Origin: Aliiroseovarius salicola
GTDB taxonomy: Bacteria; Pseudomonadota; Alphaproteobacteria; Rhodobacterales; Rhodobacteraceae
DNA: 64,000 nucleotides
NCBI RefSeq assembly: GCF_027891095.1
Contig: NZ_JAQIIO010000001.1
Location: 343,501-407,500 of the forward strand
Direction: 5' to 3'
In this document: piece by piece, positions 46,595-55,845 of the stretch
Layout of the letters: each line of letters opens with the position of its first letter
How positions within the stretch are numbered: the stretch's first letter is position 1
Made by a program: the position numbers and the translations under genes
Notes under the pieces: generated by a model
What the model was told of the DNA's origin: nothing
Database searches by the model: none
Seen by the model: only the letters and a program-made list of their open reading frames with translations

Positions 46595-47590
46595 CTAGAT
46601 CAACGAACCGGACGCAGCACGTCGCGGGCGCCTACTCCGCCCCGATGAACCCGTGCGTACGGCCACCCGCCGCGGCACCACCCGGTCGGTCGGCGCGTCT
46701 TCCACCGCTTCGAGCTCGGGGGGCTTTTCTGAGCCGGAGACAACAGCTCTGGAGAAGGCAGGGGAGTCCGCATCAGGAGTGGCGCGATTTTGCACTAGGG
46801 GTTCGGTCTCGCCGCTTTCGGCAAAATAGTCCGCTTCCATCGAATCTGCCGCGTGAAGTTCGGACGCGTTGTCCTGCGGATCGAAGGTAAGCACATTTTC
46901 GAAGTCCTCAATGATCTCCTGAAGCTCGGCCAGAACTGTATTCAAGCCGGATTCGTTCCAAGCTTCTGGATCGTCTTCGGCGCCCTGGGCAACGGTAAGA
47001 GAAACCGGAATAACCGCTCGGAACATTGATCCCGCCTCACGCTGCACACGGCTTACCACGCGCTGCTGGTCCTCCTTCGACAAGACTTTGTCCATGCGGG
47101 TTATCAGAATCAGGCTACGCCGGAATAGTCGCTCGGGCACGTCTTCCCACATCGCCGCCTCGGATTGACGCCAGGCCTGGGTGGCAGGCGTGCACCAGAT
47201 CACCGCATCGGCCAGTGGCAACATACTCTGCCAGATGTCTTCAGTGATGTTCGGGTCGGAACTACCGGGCATGTCGATGATGTCGCAGGCTTCGAGAATG
47301 TCGGCCTGGACGAATTTCCGGATTGCGCGGGTGTTGCTGATCGTGACCTCCTCATCCGGCTCGGCGTCGAGTGGTTCTTCCGTTCCGTCCATCGCGATGC
47401 GGACGGCGGGACCCTCGCCTTGCGCAAACCAGACTGGGGGCACTTGCGTTGCCGTCACCTGCACCTGCGAAAACGCCTCATGCATCAACAAATTCGCCAG
47501 CGTGCTTTTGCCCGCGCTGAACTCGCCCATCAGGGCAATTCGGGGTTTTCTGGGCAACGCGGCTTTTTTCGACTTGAGATTGGCAATCAT
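46595..47590 (-). CDS. dynamin-superfamily GTPase, smaller
   Basis: Protein of 331 residues with a GTPase domain (about 12-215): P-loop GEFSAGKST (22-30), DMPG (106-109) and TRMD (164-167) as the base-recognition motif. The C-terminal 100 residues are acidic and then strongly basic (RRVAVRTGSSGRSRRPRR), a possible membrane or nucleic-acid contact. The ATG at 47590 overlaps the stop of the large GTPase (ATGA), so the two are made together and may form a heteromeric pair, as some bacterial dynamin-like proteins do. Confidence 0.82.
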   Translation of the reverse strand: MIANLKSKKAALPRKPRIALMGEFSAGKSTLANLLMHEAFSQVQVTATQVPPVWFAQGEGPAVRIAMDGTEEPLDAEPDEEVTISNTRAIRKFVQADILEACDIIDMPGSSDPNITEDIWQSMLPLADAVIWCTPATQAWRQSEAAMWEDVPERLFRRSLILITRMDKVLSKEDQQRVVSRVQREAGSMFRAVIPVSLTVAQGAEDDPEAWNESGLNTVLAELQEIIEDFENVLTFDPQDNASELHAADSMEADYFAESGETEPLVQNRATPDADSPAFSRAVVSGSEKPPELEAVEDAPTDRVVPRRVAVRTGSSGRSRRPRRAASGSLI

Positions 47591-49659
47591 AGCGCAGCCC
47601 TCCATTCGTTACGCGGGTTGATTTCGGAGAGGAACACCAAAGAGTCGTTCAGTGTGTTCTCAGTTTCGGGCAAGTTCATTTCAGTGCGTTGCCGGAGCGT
47701 CTCAATCTCGGTCTCGGTCTGGTTCGCGAGATGGAGCAGGTGCGACCGCTCGGCATCAAGAAACTCCGTGAAGATATCCCGTGCAGAATGGGAGTAGACG
47801 TCTGCGTGACTGGCACGGAGCGAAGCTAGGATCGGTTCGATCTCGGCGTCAATCAGCGCTGCGTATTCTTCTGCAAATTTATGGTACGTTTGCCTGCGGC
47901 GGCGCCACCATTTTGTCCACCAGCTTCCTTTCACATCGAGAGCGATTGTGCTGCCGAGGATGACCGGCGGAGGCGGGGGTGGCATCACTGCTGGCGCAAG
48001 CGCTGCAGCATCGTCGGAAAGCTGGTACGCCCTGATATAAAGGGTCCGGATTTCGTCGGCGGTTGCTTCGAAGATCTTCTCACCTGTCTTCACCGCTTTC
48101 ACTGTGAAAATCCGGTAGGCCGAGCGCAGCAGAAGCCGCAGGCCCGCGGGATCGTAGTTCCAGATCTCGTTGTCGCCATTGTTTTCGAGGTGGAGGAGTA
48201 GAGAGGCCGTAGCGCGGCCAAGAAAGGAACGGCGCGCTCCTGCCAGGCGGTTGTCGAGACCCGAGATCAGCTTGCCCAGTTCGGCATCGAGGCGATCGAG
48301 GTTACGTGCTGCGATCGCATCAAATTCTCGGCCAACATCCGCAGGAGCGACGGGCGTGATCGTCTCACCGCCCAACCGTTTGGACACAACCTCTCGCGAC
48401 GCCGCGATGCCGTTGGCGATATTCTGCGCCGACCTGGCGGTGCGCTCCATAAACTCGGCGCCCTCGCCGGTTTCGACCCGAGAGGAGATCGCTTTGCAAA
48501 GTGCCGGAACGCCCGAGAGGTGCCAGATCGTCTCATGCACTTCTTTCGGCAACGTGCCGGATTTCATCTCGTGTTGCGCCCAGTCGATCAGCGCCTTCGA
48601 ACTCGCTTTTCCCAACTTCTCGTAGGTCTGATTCAACGCGTGAGCCGCCCAGAGCGCACTGCCGAAAACGATCTTGGCGTCGGTCGGCCCGTCGAGCGTC
48701 TCGAGGGTGTTAACGATGCTCTTGCGGATTTCTTCCGTTTCGCGCACCGGATCATTCAGCTCGTCGATCCTGTTAACAAAAATGATAACATCACGTGATC
48801 TGATGTTGGAGATCAGGCGGATCAACGCCATATCGACCGTCGACAGGGCCTGGTGAGCCGAAAGCACCACGACGCAGAGGCGGCTTTCGCGAATGGCGTT
48901 GACGGTGATTTGCTCACGGATCATGAAAGTGTCGTTCACGCCCGGCGTGTCGCGAATGCAGAGCCGGTGTGGCAGAGCCGGTTGCCCGAAATAGAGGTCG
49001 GCTGATTTCGTGATATCGGCGAACTGACCTTGTTTCTGGTCCGTGCTGTTATCCGCATCCTGATCGTCGCCGAGGCAGACGTAGCGTTGTATCAGTTCCT
49101 CGTCGATGTAGCCGTATTCGTGCTCTTGCCCTATCAATAATTCGAATTTCCGCCCAAGCCTTTGGCGTGATTTTTCGCGCATCTCTTCGAGCTGGATGCG
49201 CACCTTCTCGAGTTCCTTGTGTGCGCCTGCGCGGGAGGCCAGTTCGCCCATGCGTCCGCCGCGGGTCAGCAGCCGGTCCCATTCCTCTTGGTCGAAAAAG
49301 CGAAACTTCGCCTTTCCCGCGTCGGTACGTGCCGAGGGATCGAGGTGGAGGGAGGTCACCACTGAGGTCCACGGATTGATGTCGGCAGGAAGCAGACCGG
49401 GCCTCCCCGTCAACGCGTTCACCAGCGTGGTCTTGCCGGCCTTGACCTGGCCGATCATTGTCACAGAGGGTTCGAAGTCACGGATTTTACGCTTTAGCTT
49501 ACGCGTGGCCGCGTGAGCTGTGTCATCGCCCGACTCGGCGATTCCGTCCACTGCGGTTTCAAGCTTCTGCATCTTCTCCGCAAAGGATTGCATCTCTGAA
49601 TACGCCGACCGGATCAGGGCACTTTCGGTCGGCCCGGTGGATCTTCCTACGGCGTTCAT
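47587..49659 (-). CDS. dynamin-like GTPase, large
   Basis: Protein of 690 residues. GTPase domain about 60-340 with the P-loop GQVKAGKTT (70-78), DTPGVND (237-243) and NRID as the guanine-recognition motif. The C-terminal half is helical, with coiled coils, a Pro run and an aromatic/basic patch SWWTKWWRRRR (about 610-620), which could insert into membranes like a dynamin paddle. Bacterial dynamins remodel or protect membranes and some act in phage defence. The start at ATG 49659 follows GAGGAGATTGAAG. Confidence 0.85.
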   Translation of the reverse strand: MNAVGRSTGPTESALIRSAYSEMQSFAEKMQKLETAVDGIAESGDDTAHAATRKLKRKIRDFEPSVTMIGQVKAGKTTLVNALTGRPGLLPADINPWTSVVTSLHLDPSARTDAGKAKFRFFDQEEWDRLLTRGGRMGELASRAGAHKELEKVRIQLEEMREKSRQRLGRKFELLIGQEHEYGYIDEELIQRYVCLGDDQDADNSTDQKQGQFADITKSADLYFGQPALPHRLCIRDTPGVNDTFMIREQITVNAIRESRLCVVVLSAHQALSTVDMALIRLISNIRSRDVIIFVNRIDELNDPVRETEEIRKSIVNTLETLDGPTDAKIVFGSALWAAHALNQTYEKLGKASSKALIDWAQHEMKSGTLPKEVHETIWHLSGVPALCKAISSRVETGEGAEFMERTARSAQNIANGIAASREVVSKRLGGETITPVAPADVGREFDAIAARNLDRLDAELGKLISGLDNRLAGARRSFLGRATASLLLHLENNGDNEIWNYDPAGLRLLLRSAYRIFTVKAVKTGEKIFEATADEIRTLYIRAYQLSDDAAALAPAVMPPPPPPVILGSTIALDVKGSWWTKWWRRRRQTYHKFAEEYAALIDAEIEPILASLRASHADVYSHSARDIFTEFLDAERSHLLHLANQTETEIETLRQRTEMNLPETENTLNDSLVFLSEINPRNEWRAAL

Positions 49660-49670
49660 CTTCAATCTCC

Positions 49671-50903
49671 TCAATTCAACAGCGTTTGGGGCTGGGCTAG
49701 GTTTGCTTCGAACACCGAACGGAGTTGAAGCAGAAGCGCCGCTGCGTCCAGCGCCTGGTCCGGGCCGCCTTCAATTTGAAGCAGCGTCGCCATATCAGAG
49801 GCTTCGTCAACGAGCCCCCGAAGCGCCAGAACCTGCCCCTCGTCTTCCGGCCATTCCTCAGCGCGGTCTCGAAGCCCGTCGGTTATCATACGACAGCTTT
49901 CCAGAACCTCATCTGCCCAGTCGGGCGAATCTGCGTCTTGCCACTCAAGCGTCTCGAATAAGTCTCGTGACCAGCGCTTGAGAAAGATCAGTGGCTCCGA
50001 CAGGAGTTCGACCATTTTGGCCGATCCTGGAATGCTTGGTTGATCCACGTCCTCATGGGGCGTGCGAGCGGCGGCGATGGGCGACGGAATCAGTTCAGGT
50101 TCAGGGTTCGGTTTCGGTGCGTCGATCCCCTGGCCGTGGCGATGCAGCAGCATCCACACGGAATCCAAATCTTCTTTAAGTGCATCGTCGATGTCGGTGG
50201 CAAGTTGTTCGAACAGTCTTTGTGCCCCGGACTGCATGTCGGCGTCACCGGATCCGCGCACGGTCTTTCCGTCCGGCAGGAACATCACCCGCCCGAAATC
50301 CGGAGGCATGCGGTTGCGCAATCCATCGGTCTCGGTTTCCGATGCGAAGGCCACCAGATAAGCATGGTTTTTCAGCTCGGGCACCGCTTTGCCCCAGATT
50401 TCGGCCTCGACGGGAGAGAAGTCGCGGGTGCACCAAAGGGCAAAATCAATCCGGCGCGAGGCCCAGCGCAGCGCTGCCGACTGCTCTGCCGCACTCTCAC
50501 TGGCTGCAACGTGAAGAAACGTCATGCGCCGCAGTGCATCGATCGGAGCTCCGATCTGCAGGAACACCACCTCTCGGTCGAAGAGTTCGGCCTGCGGCAT
50601 TCCATCGGCGGCGAGCGTGCTCGCGTCGGCCAAGGTTGCGTTGGTGTACGGCCGTTCAGAAAAAGCAATCTCGATGGTCGGCCAGACCGTCTGATCCGGT
50701 AGTATCCCCTCACCCAGAAGAGCGGCCAAAAGGCGTTCGCGTCGCCGCGTTTCGAACCCGATCAATCCTACGCGGATTGGGCGGCGCAACCTTTCAACGA
50801 GGCGCTCGCAGCTTTGGGCAATCCGCGAGGGAATAGCAGCCGAAGCGAGGACGGTTTCGAGTTCTTCCACGGTCTTCCAGGGGTGGGGTGAAAGCGCTGC
50901 CAT
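49671..50903 (-). CDS. GTPase-like protein with degenerate P-loop
   Basis: Protein of 410 residues. Residues about 35-230 follow the order of a dynamin-type G domain (VGLIGFETRRRERLLAALLG where the P-loop should be, then a switch-like region, and FALWCTRDFSPVEAEIWG and AYLVAFASE), but the GxxxxGKS signature is absent, so it probably does not bind GTP in the usual way. The C-terminal half is acidic and helical. It lies between the phosphatase and the large GTPase, so an adaptor or regulator role is likely. The start was set at ATG 50903, giving tight spacing to the PP2C gene. Confidence 0.7.
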   Translation of the reverse strand: MAALSPHPWKTVEELETVLASAAIPSRIAQSCERLVERLRRPIRVGLIGFETRRRERLLAALLGEGILPDQTVWPTIEIAFSERPYTNATLADASTLAADGMPQAELFDREVVFLQIGAPIDALRRMTFLHVAASESAAEQSAALRWASRRIDFALWCTRDFSPVEAEIWGKAVPELKNHAYLVAFASETETDGLRNRMPPDFGRVMFLPDGKTVRGSGDADMQSGAQRLFEQLATDIDDALKEDLDSVWMLLHRHGQGIDAPKPNPEPELIPSPIAAARTPHEDVDQPSIPGSAKMVELLSEPLIFLKRWSRDLFETLEWQDADSPDWADEVLESCRMITDGLRDRAEEWPEDEGQVLALRGLVDEASDMATLLQIEGGPDQALDAAALLLQLRSVFEANLAQPQTLLN

Positions 50904-50904
50904 C

Positions 50905-51798
50905 TTATCCGTCCTTTGTCCGGAAGTGCCGCGCCGGTGCAACCCCGTTCGCCCAAGCCCGCAACATGGCCGCCGGTGACAAACGGGTTGCCATTTGCTG
51001 TTCAATTGCCGCGTCTTGCGCCTTGAGCACCACCACCGAGGTGTTATCCTGTTCCGGGTCATCCAAGGTTTTAACGCCAGCAATCAGCGCGTTGGCGATT
51101 GACGCACTGTGGTTGCCGTTGGTTTCGGTCAGCACCTCTTCGATCCGGTCATCGGGCAGGAACTGGATCCCGTCGCTGGCGGCCAGCACCAGATCGCCTT
51201 CTTGCAGCGCAAAAGGTTGATCCGGGCAATCGATGATAGGGATTGTCTCGCCGATCAGGGCAGAGGTGAGGCAGCTTCGCTGCGGATGGCTGCGACCCTT
51301 TTCCGGGTCAATCTGGCCCTCTCTGACCATCAGGTCGATCTGCGGCGCAAGCGAATGATCGTCATTGAGGCGTGTGAGGCGACCGTCACGGAACAGATAA
51401 AGCGGTGAATCCCCGACCGACAACCAATAGAGATGGCTCGCAACCGCCACCACCACGATCACCGTGCCGCCCATACCGTCGGTTTCAGGTGCCGCGTCGA
51501 TTTGCACGCGGATGCATTGGTTGGCGGACTGTGCGGTGTTGCGCAGCAACTCCGGTATGCTGTTTTCGGAAAAATCGGATCCCTCTATCCTTAAGGTAAG
51601 TTCGGCAAATATCTCGGCGACGATAATCCGGCTTGCCAGATCTCCGGCGGCATGTCCGCCCATGCCGTCCGAAAGCACTGCAAACCCGACCTCAGCCCCT
51701 TGAACAAACGAGGTCGCAAGCGCGTCCTCCTGACGCGAGCGCGCGCCAAGGCACAGTGCCGAGGCCGCTTCGATTTCGATCTCAGCTTTCTGGGGCAT
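50905..51798 (-). CDS. PP2C-family protein phosphatase
   Basis: Protein of 297 residues with the PP2C metal-binding motifs: ARSRQEDAL near the start, LSDGMGGHAAGDLASR (about 42-57), a GMGGT segment, LYWLSVGDSPLYLFRDG and a C-terminal DNTSVVVL. It should dephosphorylate Ser/Thr targets of the operon kinase. This trio (kinase, FHA, PP2C) is known from PpkA/Fha/PppA regulation of type VI secretion. Start at ATG 51798 after GAGAGGGAACCG. Confidence 0.9.
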   Translation of the reverse strand: MPQKAEIEIEAASALCLGARSRQEDALATSFVQGAEVGFAVLSDGMGGHAAGDLASRIIVAEIFAELTLRIEGSDFSENSIPELLRNTAQSANQCIRVQIDAAPETDGMGGTVIVVVAVASHLYWLSVGDSPLYLFRDGRLTRLNDDHSLAPQIDLMVREGQIDPEKGRSHPQRSCLTSALIGETIPIIDCPDQPFALQEGDLVLAASDGIQFLPDDRIEEVLTETNGNHSASIANALIAGVKTLDDPEQDNTSVVVLKAQDAAIEQQMATRLSPAAMLRAWANGVAPARHFRTKDG

Positions 51799-52651
51799 CG
51801 GTTCCCTCTCCGTCTTCCATCGACCCCCAGGTAAATTCCGATCCACACAAGGCCACGAAACGAAGGGTCGTCTTGCCGATCCGGATCAGGTCAGCGTCGG
51901 CGAGACCCTCAGTTGCCAGCACCGGATTCCCGTTCTTACGAACGATGTTCGACTTACCACCATGGCCGACAAAGAACTGGTTCTGTTCCTCATCGTAAGC
52001 GATCGAGGCGTGGCTCTCCCGCGACACGCTGGTGTCGCCGAAATCAAGGCAGACCGTCTGATCCGCGCCGCGACCGATGGTCGAAACCCCTGCACAGATC
52101 ATGAACGACGCGCCCCGTCCCGGGCCGTCGACAACCACAAGCCAGCCGGCAGGAAACTGCCCTTGCGTGGACGGCTCTGCCCGTCTCGCTGCGAACACAT
52201 CGTTTTCTGCGCCGGAGTGAAATCCGATGATCCGAGTTTTTACCCGGTTCGCCCGGGTGGGTGCAGGATCAGCGACGGCGGGTTGATCCGGTTCGGTCCG
52301 GGCCGGCGGAACCGGTGTTACGCCTTCGAATTTATCGGCGGGTACGAGCCGTGCCGACCCTTGTGACCGCTGGACTGAATCGTCTTCCTGGTCGTCCTCT
52401 TTTATGTCCCAGATCTGCTTTGACGGGCTGGGAATTGTGGCCGCGTCGGACGGATTGGTTGCATCTTCAGATGGTGGATCGGCGGGCTTTCCAAGCGTTT
52501 TCCCTTGGGCCACTTCTCGCAATTGGCGTCTCGCGCGCACGGCATCCAGATCGGAAGTTTCGGAAACGCGCTGCGTTTCACTCGAATCATCTGTTTCCAC
52601 CGCCGACGGAAGCGGCCGCTTGCGTACAATGATGTCTTTAAAATGTCTCAC
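51782..52651 (-). CDS. FHA-domain protein
   Basis: Protein of 289 residues. The N-terminal 150 residues are low-complexity and rich in Ser, Asp, Pro and Glu, a likely kinase target. The C-terminal FHA domain (about 175-265) has STIGRGADQTVCLD and the phosphothreonine-binding TSVSRESHASI. It probably reads phosphorylation by the neighbouring kinase. It overlaps the PP2C gene by 17 bases and the kinase gene by 4, so the three are coupled. Confidence 0.9.
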   Translation of the reverse strand: MRHFKDIIVRKRPLPSAVETDDSSETQRVSETSDLDAVRARRQLREVAQGKTLGKPADPPSEDATNPSDAATIPSPSKQIWDIKEDDQEDDSVQRSQGSARLVPADKFEGVTPVPPARTEPDQPAVADPAPTRANRVKTRIIGFHSGAENDVFAARRAEPSTQGQFPAGWLVVVDGPGRGASFMICAGVSTIGRGADQTVCLDFGDTSVSRESHASIAYDEEQNQFFVGHGGKSNIVRKNGNPVLATEGLADADLIRIGKTTLRFVALCGSEFTWGSMEDGEGTDAPES

Positions 52652-54051
52652 CTGTTCACCTCTCTCACTCTCATGCCAAGGGCGACCCGGAAGGCGCGGA
52701 TAAGATACGAACCAGCGAAGAACTGGCCGAACATCTTGCCTGAACGCTCCTTACTATTGGCCTCCTCGAAATCCGGTTCGAAATCCGGTTCGTCATTCAG
52801 CTCATCATCCAGTGGGACGACATTCCATGTCGACACAACCGGAAAGTCGTCATAGTTTTCCAGCTCGGCGTCCAACTCTGTCTGGTCAGGCGCAGCCTCG
52901 TCCATGTAGGCGTCAACCTCATCACGCTCAGTGTCAGCAAGATTCGTATCCGCCGCTAGGTCTAGTTCCGGCTGCGATACCGCATTATCCGGTGGCGGAG
53001 CAGGTTGGGCTGCGGGGGGCTCTAATGGCGTCTGCTGCTGCGAATCCTGTACAAGCTGCGCGATGCGCATCTCCATTTCACGGTCATTTTGGGCTTCTTC
53101 GAGGGCCAGGCGCTTGCGCCGTTCGGTATCGATCAGATCGCGCCATTCCCTTGCATTCTGCAGCCTCTTGTTTGGGAATATGTTGAGACAGCGGTTGATG
53201 GCCTCAAGGAAATAGGGGTCATACCCTTTGATCGTTTCGGCGTTCAGCGGATCCAGAGGGTCCTCCTGCTGCTTGGCCGCCGCAGCCAGACGCACCTGGC
53301 TGCTGGGGGGCGCTTTGCCTGACACGAGGTGATAAAACGTCGCGGCCAGTGCATATAAATCGCTGGAAAACGCCTGTTCGCTCTCCGCGAGATAGAACTC
53401 TTGCGGAGAGTAGCCGTCCTTGACGGTCAGAACCTTCGAGAGAACCCGGCTCACGCGCGTCGCGCTTTCCCGTGCCGCACCGAAATCGATCAGGACTGGC
53501 GTATTGTCAGCTTCGAGCAGGATATTGTCTGGCGAGATGTCACGGTGAAGGATGTCGCGGTCGTGCATATAGGCGACGGCGTCGAGTATCTTGAGCAGCA
53601 GTTGCTTGATCTGATCGGGATAAAGCCGCTCCGGCTCTTTCTCAATCACTTGGAGCAGGTCGTGCCCATCGATATAGTCGAGCGCCATGTAGGCGGTGTC
53701 GTTGTCATTAAAGATCTGGTGAACGCCCACGATGTATGGATGCTGCAGCTCCGACAGGGCGCGGGCTTCTCTTTCAAAAAGCTCGAGGATTTTGCTGAAT
53801 TCTGACTCATTCGCTTTAGAGCGAAGACGTACCGTTTGCTCGGTACGGCAGCATATCGCCCCAGGGAAACACTCTTTGATGACGATCTTTCGACCGAGAC
53901 TGTCACGGGCGAGGTAGGTGATTCCGAAACCACCGGAATTCAAATAGGAATCGATAACGTACTGTTGGCCACACAGTTCTGTGCCGGGTGACAATTCGTC
54001 CCCGAAAGAATTGAGGTTGTCGGTAACCTCTATGTTCGCCGAGTTGTCCAA
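52648..54051 (-). CDS. Hanks-type Ser/Thr protein kinase
   Basis: Protein of 467 residues. Kinase domain about 30-305: glycine loop NSGGFGITYLARD (38-50), catalytic Lys59 in IVIKECFPG, HRDISPDN (169-176) and DFG (189-191), all intact. The region 310-440 is a helical then acidic linker. The C-terminal 30 residues (GKMFGQFFAGSYLIRAFRVA) form an amphipathic, possibly membrane-binding helix. The start is TTG at 54051 with AAGGGA nearby; a longer frame upstream has no typical kinase sequence. It is first in the operon. Confidence 0.85.
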   Translation of the reverse strand: MDNSANIEVTDNLNSFGDELSPGTELCGQQYVIDSYLNSGGFGITYLARDSLGRKIVIKECFPGAICCRTEQTVRLRSKANESEFSKILELFEREARALSELQHPYIVGVHQIFNDNDTAYMALDYIDGHDLLQVIEKEPERLYPDQIKQLLLKILDAVAYMHDRDILHRDISPDNILLEADNTPVLIDFGAARESATRVSRVLSKVLTVKDGYSPQEFYLAESEQAFSSDLYALAATFYHLVSGKAPPSSQVRLAAAAKQQEDPLDPLNAETIKGYDPYFLEAINRCLNIFPNKRLQNAREWRDLIDTERRKRLALEEAQNDREMEMRIAQLVQDSQQQTPLEPPAAQPAPPPDNAVSQPELDLAADTNLADTERDEVDAYMDEAAPDQTELDAELENYDDFPVVSTWNVVPLDDELNDEPDFEPDFEEANSKERSGKMFGQFFAGSYLIRAFRVALGMRVREVNR

Positions 54052-54451
54052 AATCGATCCCTTAGCGATTGACGATAAATGAAAGCTACAGCCCGATAGC
54101 AGCCAAACATTGGAAACATTCGTTCGAAAATGCGACAGAAAGATGACGAAAAGCTGGTGAATTCTGGCTGCGGGGTCCGTCAGAGGGGGGCAGCTCGAGA
54201 CGGGCAGGGCACGAAACCAGCGTCCAGCCACGTCCAAACGCGCCCAATTTCGCACCTTCAAGCGCAGCCTTGAGATCACCCACCTTGTGACAATCCTCTA
54301 CACCTGCTTCCCGTTCTCACATGTAAAATACCGAAGCTTGTTACACGGGCGCAGGATCGAAATCAGTCACAAAACAGAGCGGTATTGGTGGAATAGATTT
54401 AGACCGCTCTTTGTGTCGGAGATTTGGCGAATGTGAGTCCCGAAACTTCGC
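54052..54451. other. upstream region of the kinase operon
   Basis: About 400 non-coding bases between the kinase start and the IS6-type remnant, holding the promoter for the minus-strand operon. A longer open frame here on the minus strand is not used because its codons look random. No operator could be identified. Confidence 0.4.
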
Positions 54452-54900
54452 GTGAATTCGACCTGGCACTGGCATCTGGATGAGGTGTTCGTGAAATTTA
54501 ACGAGAAGCGGTATTATCTCTGGAGGGCCGTGGACCACGAAGTTGAAGTTCTAGAAAGCTACGTTACCAAACAAAGGAACAAACGTGCAGCCTTTAAATT
54601 CTTGCAGAATGCAATGAAGCGGTACGGCCTACCAGAGTTGGTTGTGACTTATCGTCTTCGATCATATTCGGCTTCTATGTGCGAGATTCGCAATCCTGAA
54701 AAGCAGCTAACGGTCGCTATCTGAACAACTGAGTTGAGAAATTTCATCTCCCGCTCCGACGATGAGAACGAGCGATGTCACGCTTTCGACAAATGTCAAG
54801 TTTGCAGAAATTTATCTCCGTTCATGCCTCTGTATTTAACCAATTCAAGCTGAACCACTCCGCCACTCTTGCCGAGTGGCGCGGTCTCTGTGCTGGATGA
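54452..54900 (+). pseudogene. IS6-family transposase remnant
   Basis: GTG 54452 opens a frame reading an IS6 DDE transposase segment: TWHWHLDEVFVKFNEKRYYLW, VDHEVEVLESYVTKQRN and AMKRYGLPELVVTYRLRSY. It ends at 54724, but the known C-terminus continues in another frame (RYLNN, then VEKFHLPLRR, SLQKFISVHASVFNQF, and LAEWRGLCAG with stop at 54900), broken by in-frame stops. The N-terminal helix-turn-helix part is lost. The element is dead and marks the right side of the kinase/GTPase operon. Confidence 0.8.
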
Positions 54901-54954
54901 AGGGCAGTCATACTGGGCCAGCTGAGACTTGTTGGATTTTGTCTGATACCACAT

Positions 54955-55845
54955 CTATGGAAATTCGTGAATCCGAGTTTCAGCCATATAGTTTTTGTCC
55001 AGCAAAGTGTTGACCTCCTTTGGAAGCATGAGACCGAGCTCATAGGCTTCTTCTGTGCTTAATTCGCGCTTGGGAAAACGCACTTGTTTCAACACTCTGA
55101 GGTTTCTTTCAAAAGTAGCAACGCCATGTTCCTTCTGGAAATCCCGAAACATTAGTATCTTTCTAGTAGAACGCCCTGCATTTTTGACTGGAAGCTTATC
55201 AGCACTTTTCAAACCGACCTCTTTGGCGATCCGCGACAGTACGTGATCTCCGTCGGCCGCTAGCGGAATCTCAACGATGCGAGACACGTTATAGCGCTCG
55301 GCAAAAAGCGGGAAGATTTTGTCTATTTCTTTCAGCTCAAATCCCCAGAGATCTTTGAAAGCATTCAGGAAATCTTCGATGCGTGCCTCACTGGTATCGA
55401 ACAGCTTTTGCCGGTCAATCTCCCATAGCCCCGCCATCAGAAACTGATCATATGAAGACCGAATGAGCCCGCTGGGCGCCCTGGAAACTGCAATGACATC
55501 GACGTTTTCGCGTCCCAAACGATCTAGAGTATGCAAAAGGCATTGCGCGTGGACGCCAGAGGGAATTCGGTCCATGATCGCCTCCGTAGAGAGAACGACC
55601 CGGTGCGCTCTGAGCCAGCGAGCTTTTCTCTGAATGGAGTCTAACCGCGCATCCAGTTTCTCAAAATCCGTGAACAGCGGAAGGTGGCTACGATATCCGG
55701 CTCGCAACCTACCTTCGTGAGGATAGAATACGCCTTGAAGCAGATGTTTTTTGTAGTTGTCTGAGAAATACGCTTGAATGGACGTAGAAGCACATTTCGG
55801 CAATCCAACGTGAAGGGTGTAACGCAGAGGGGATCTTCTAATCAT
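54955..55845 (-). CDS. sulfotransferase-like protein
   Basis: Protein of 296 residues with a PAPS-binding type 5'-phosphosulfate loop near the N-terminus (LHVGLPKCASTSIQAYF, about 11-27). A region RAPSGLIRSSYDQF (about 122-135) matches the 3'-phosphate-binding part of sulfotransferases. It would transfer sulfate to a surface carbohydrate or lipid; the acceptor is unknown. It overlaps the preceding glycosyltransferase by 4 bases, so it is the last gene of a three-gene operon. Confidence 0.8.
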   Translation of the reverse strand: MIRRSPLRYTLHVGLPKCASTSIQAYFSDNYKKHLLQGVFYPHEGRLRAGYRSHLPLFTDFEKLDARLDSIQRKARWLRAHRVVLSTEAIMDRIPSGVHAQCLLHTLDRLGRENVDVIAVSRAPSGLIRSSYDQFLMAGLWEIDRQKLFDTSEARIEDFLNAFKDLWGFELKEIDKIFPLFAERYNVSRIVEIPLAADGDHVLSRIAKEVGLKSADKLPVKNAGRSTRKILMFRDFQKEHGVATFERNLRVLKQVRFPKRELSTEEAYELGLMLPKEVNTLLDKNYMAETRIHEFP

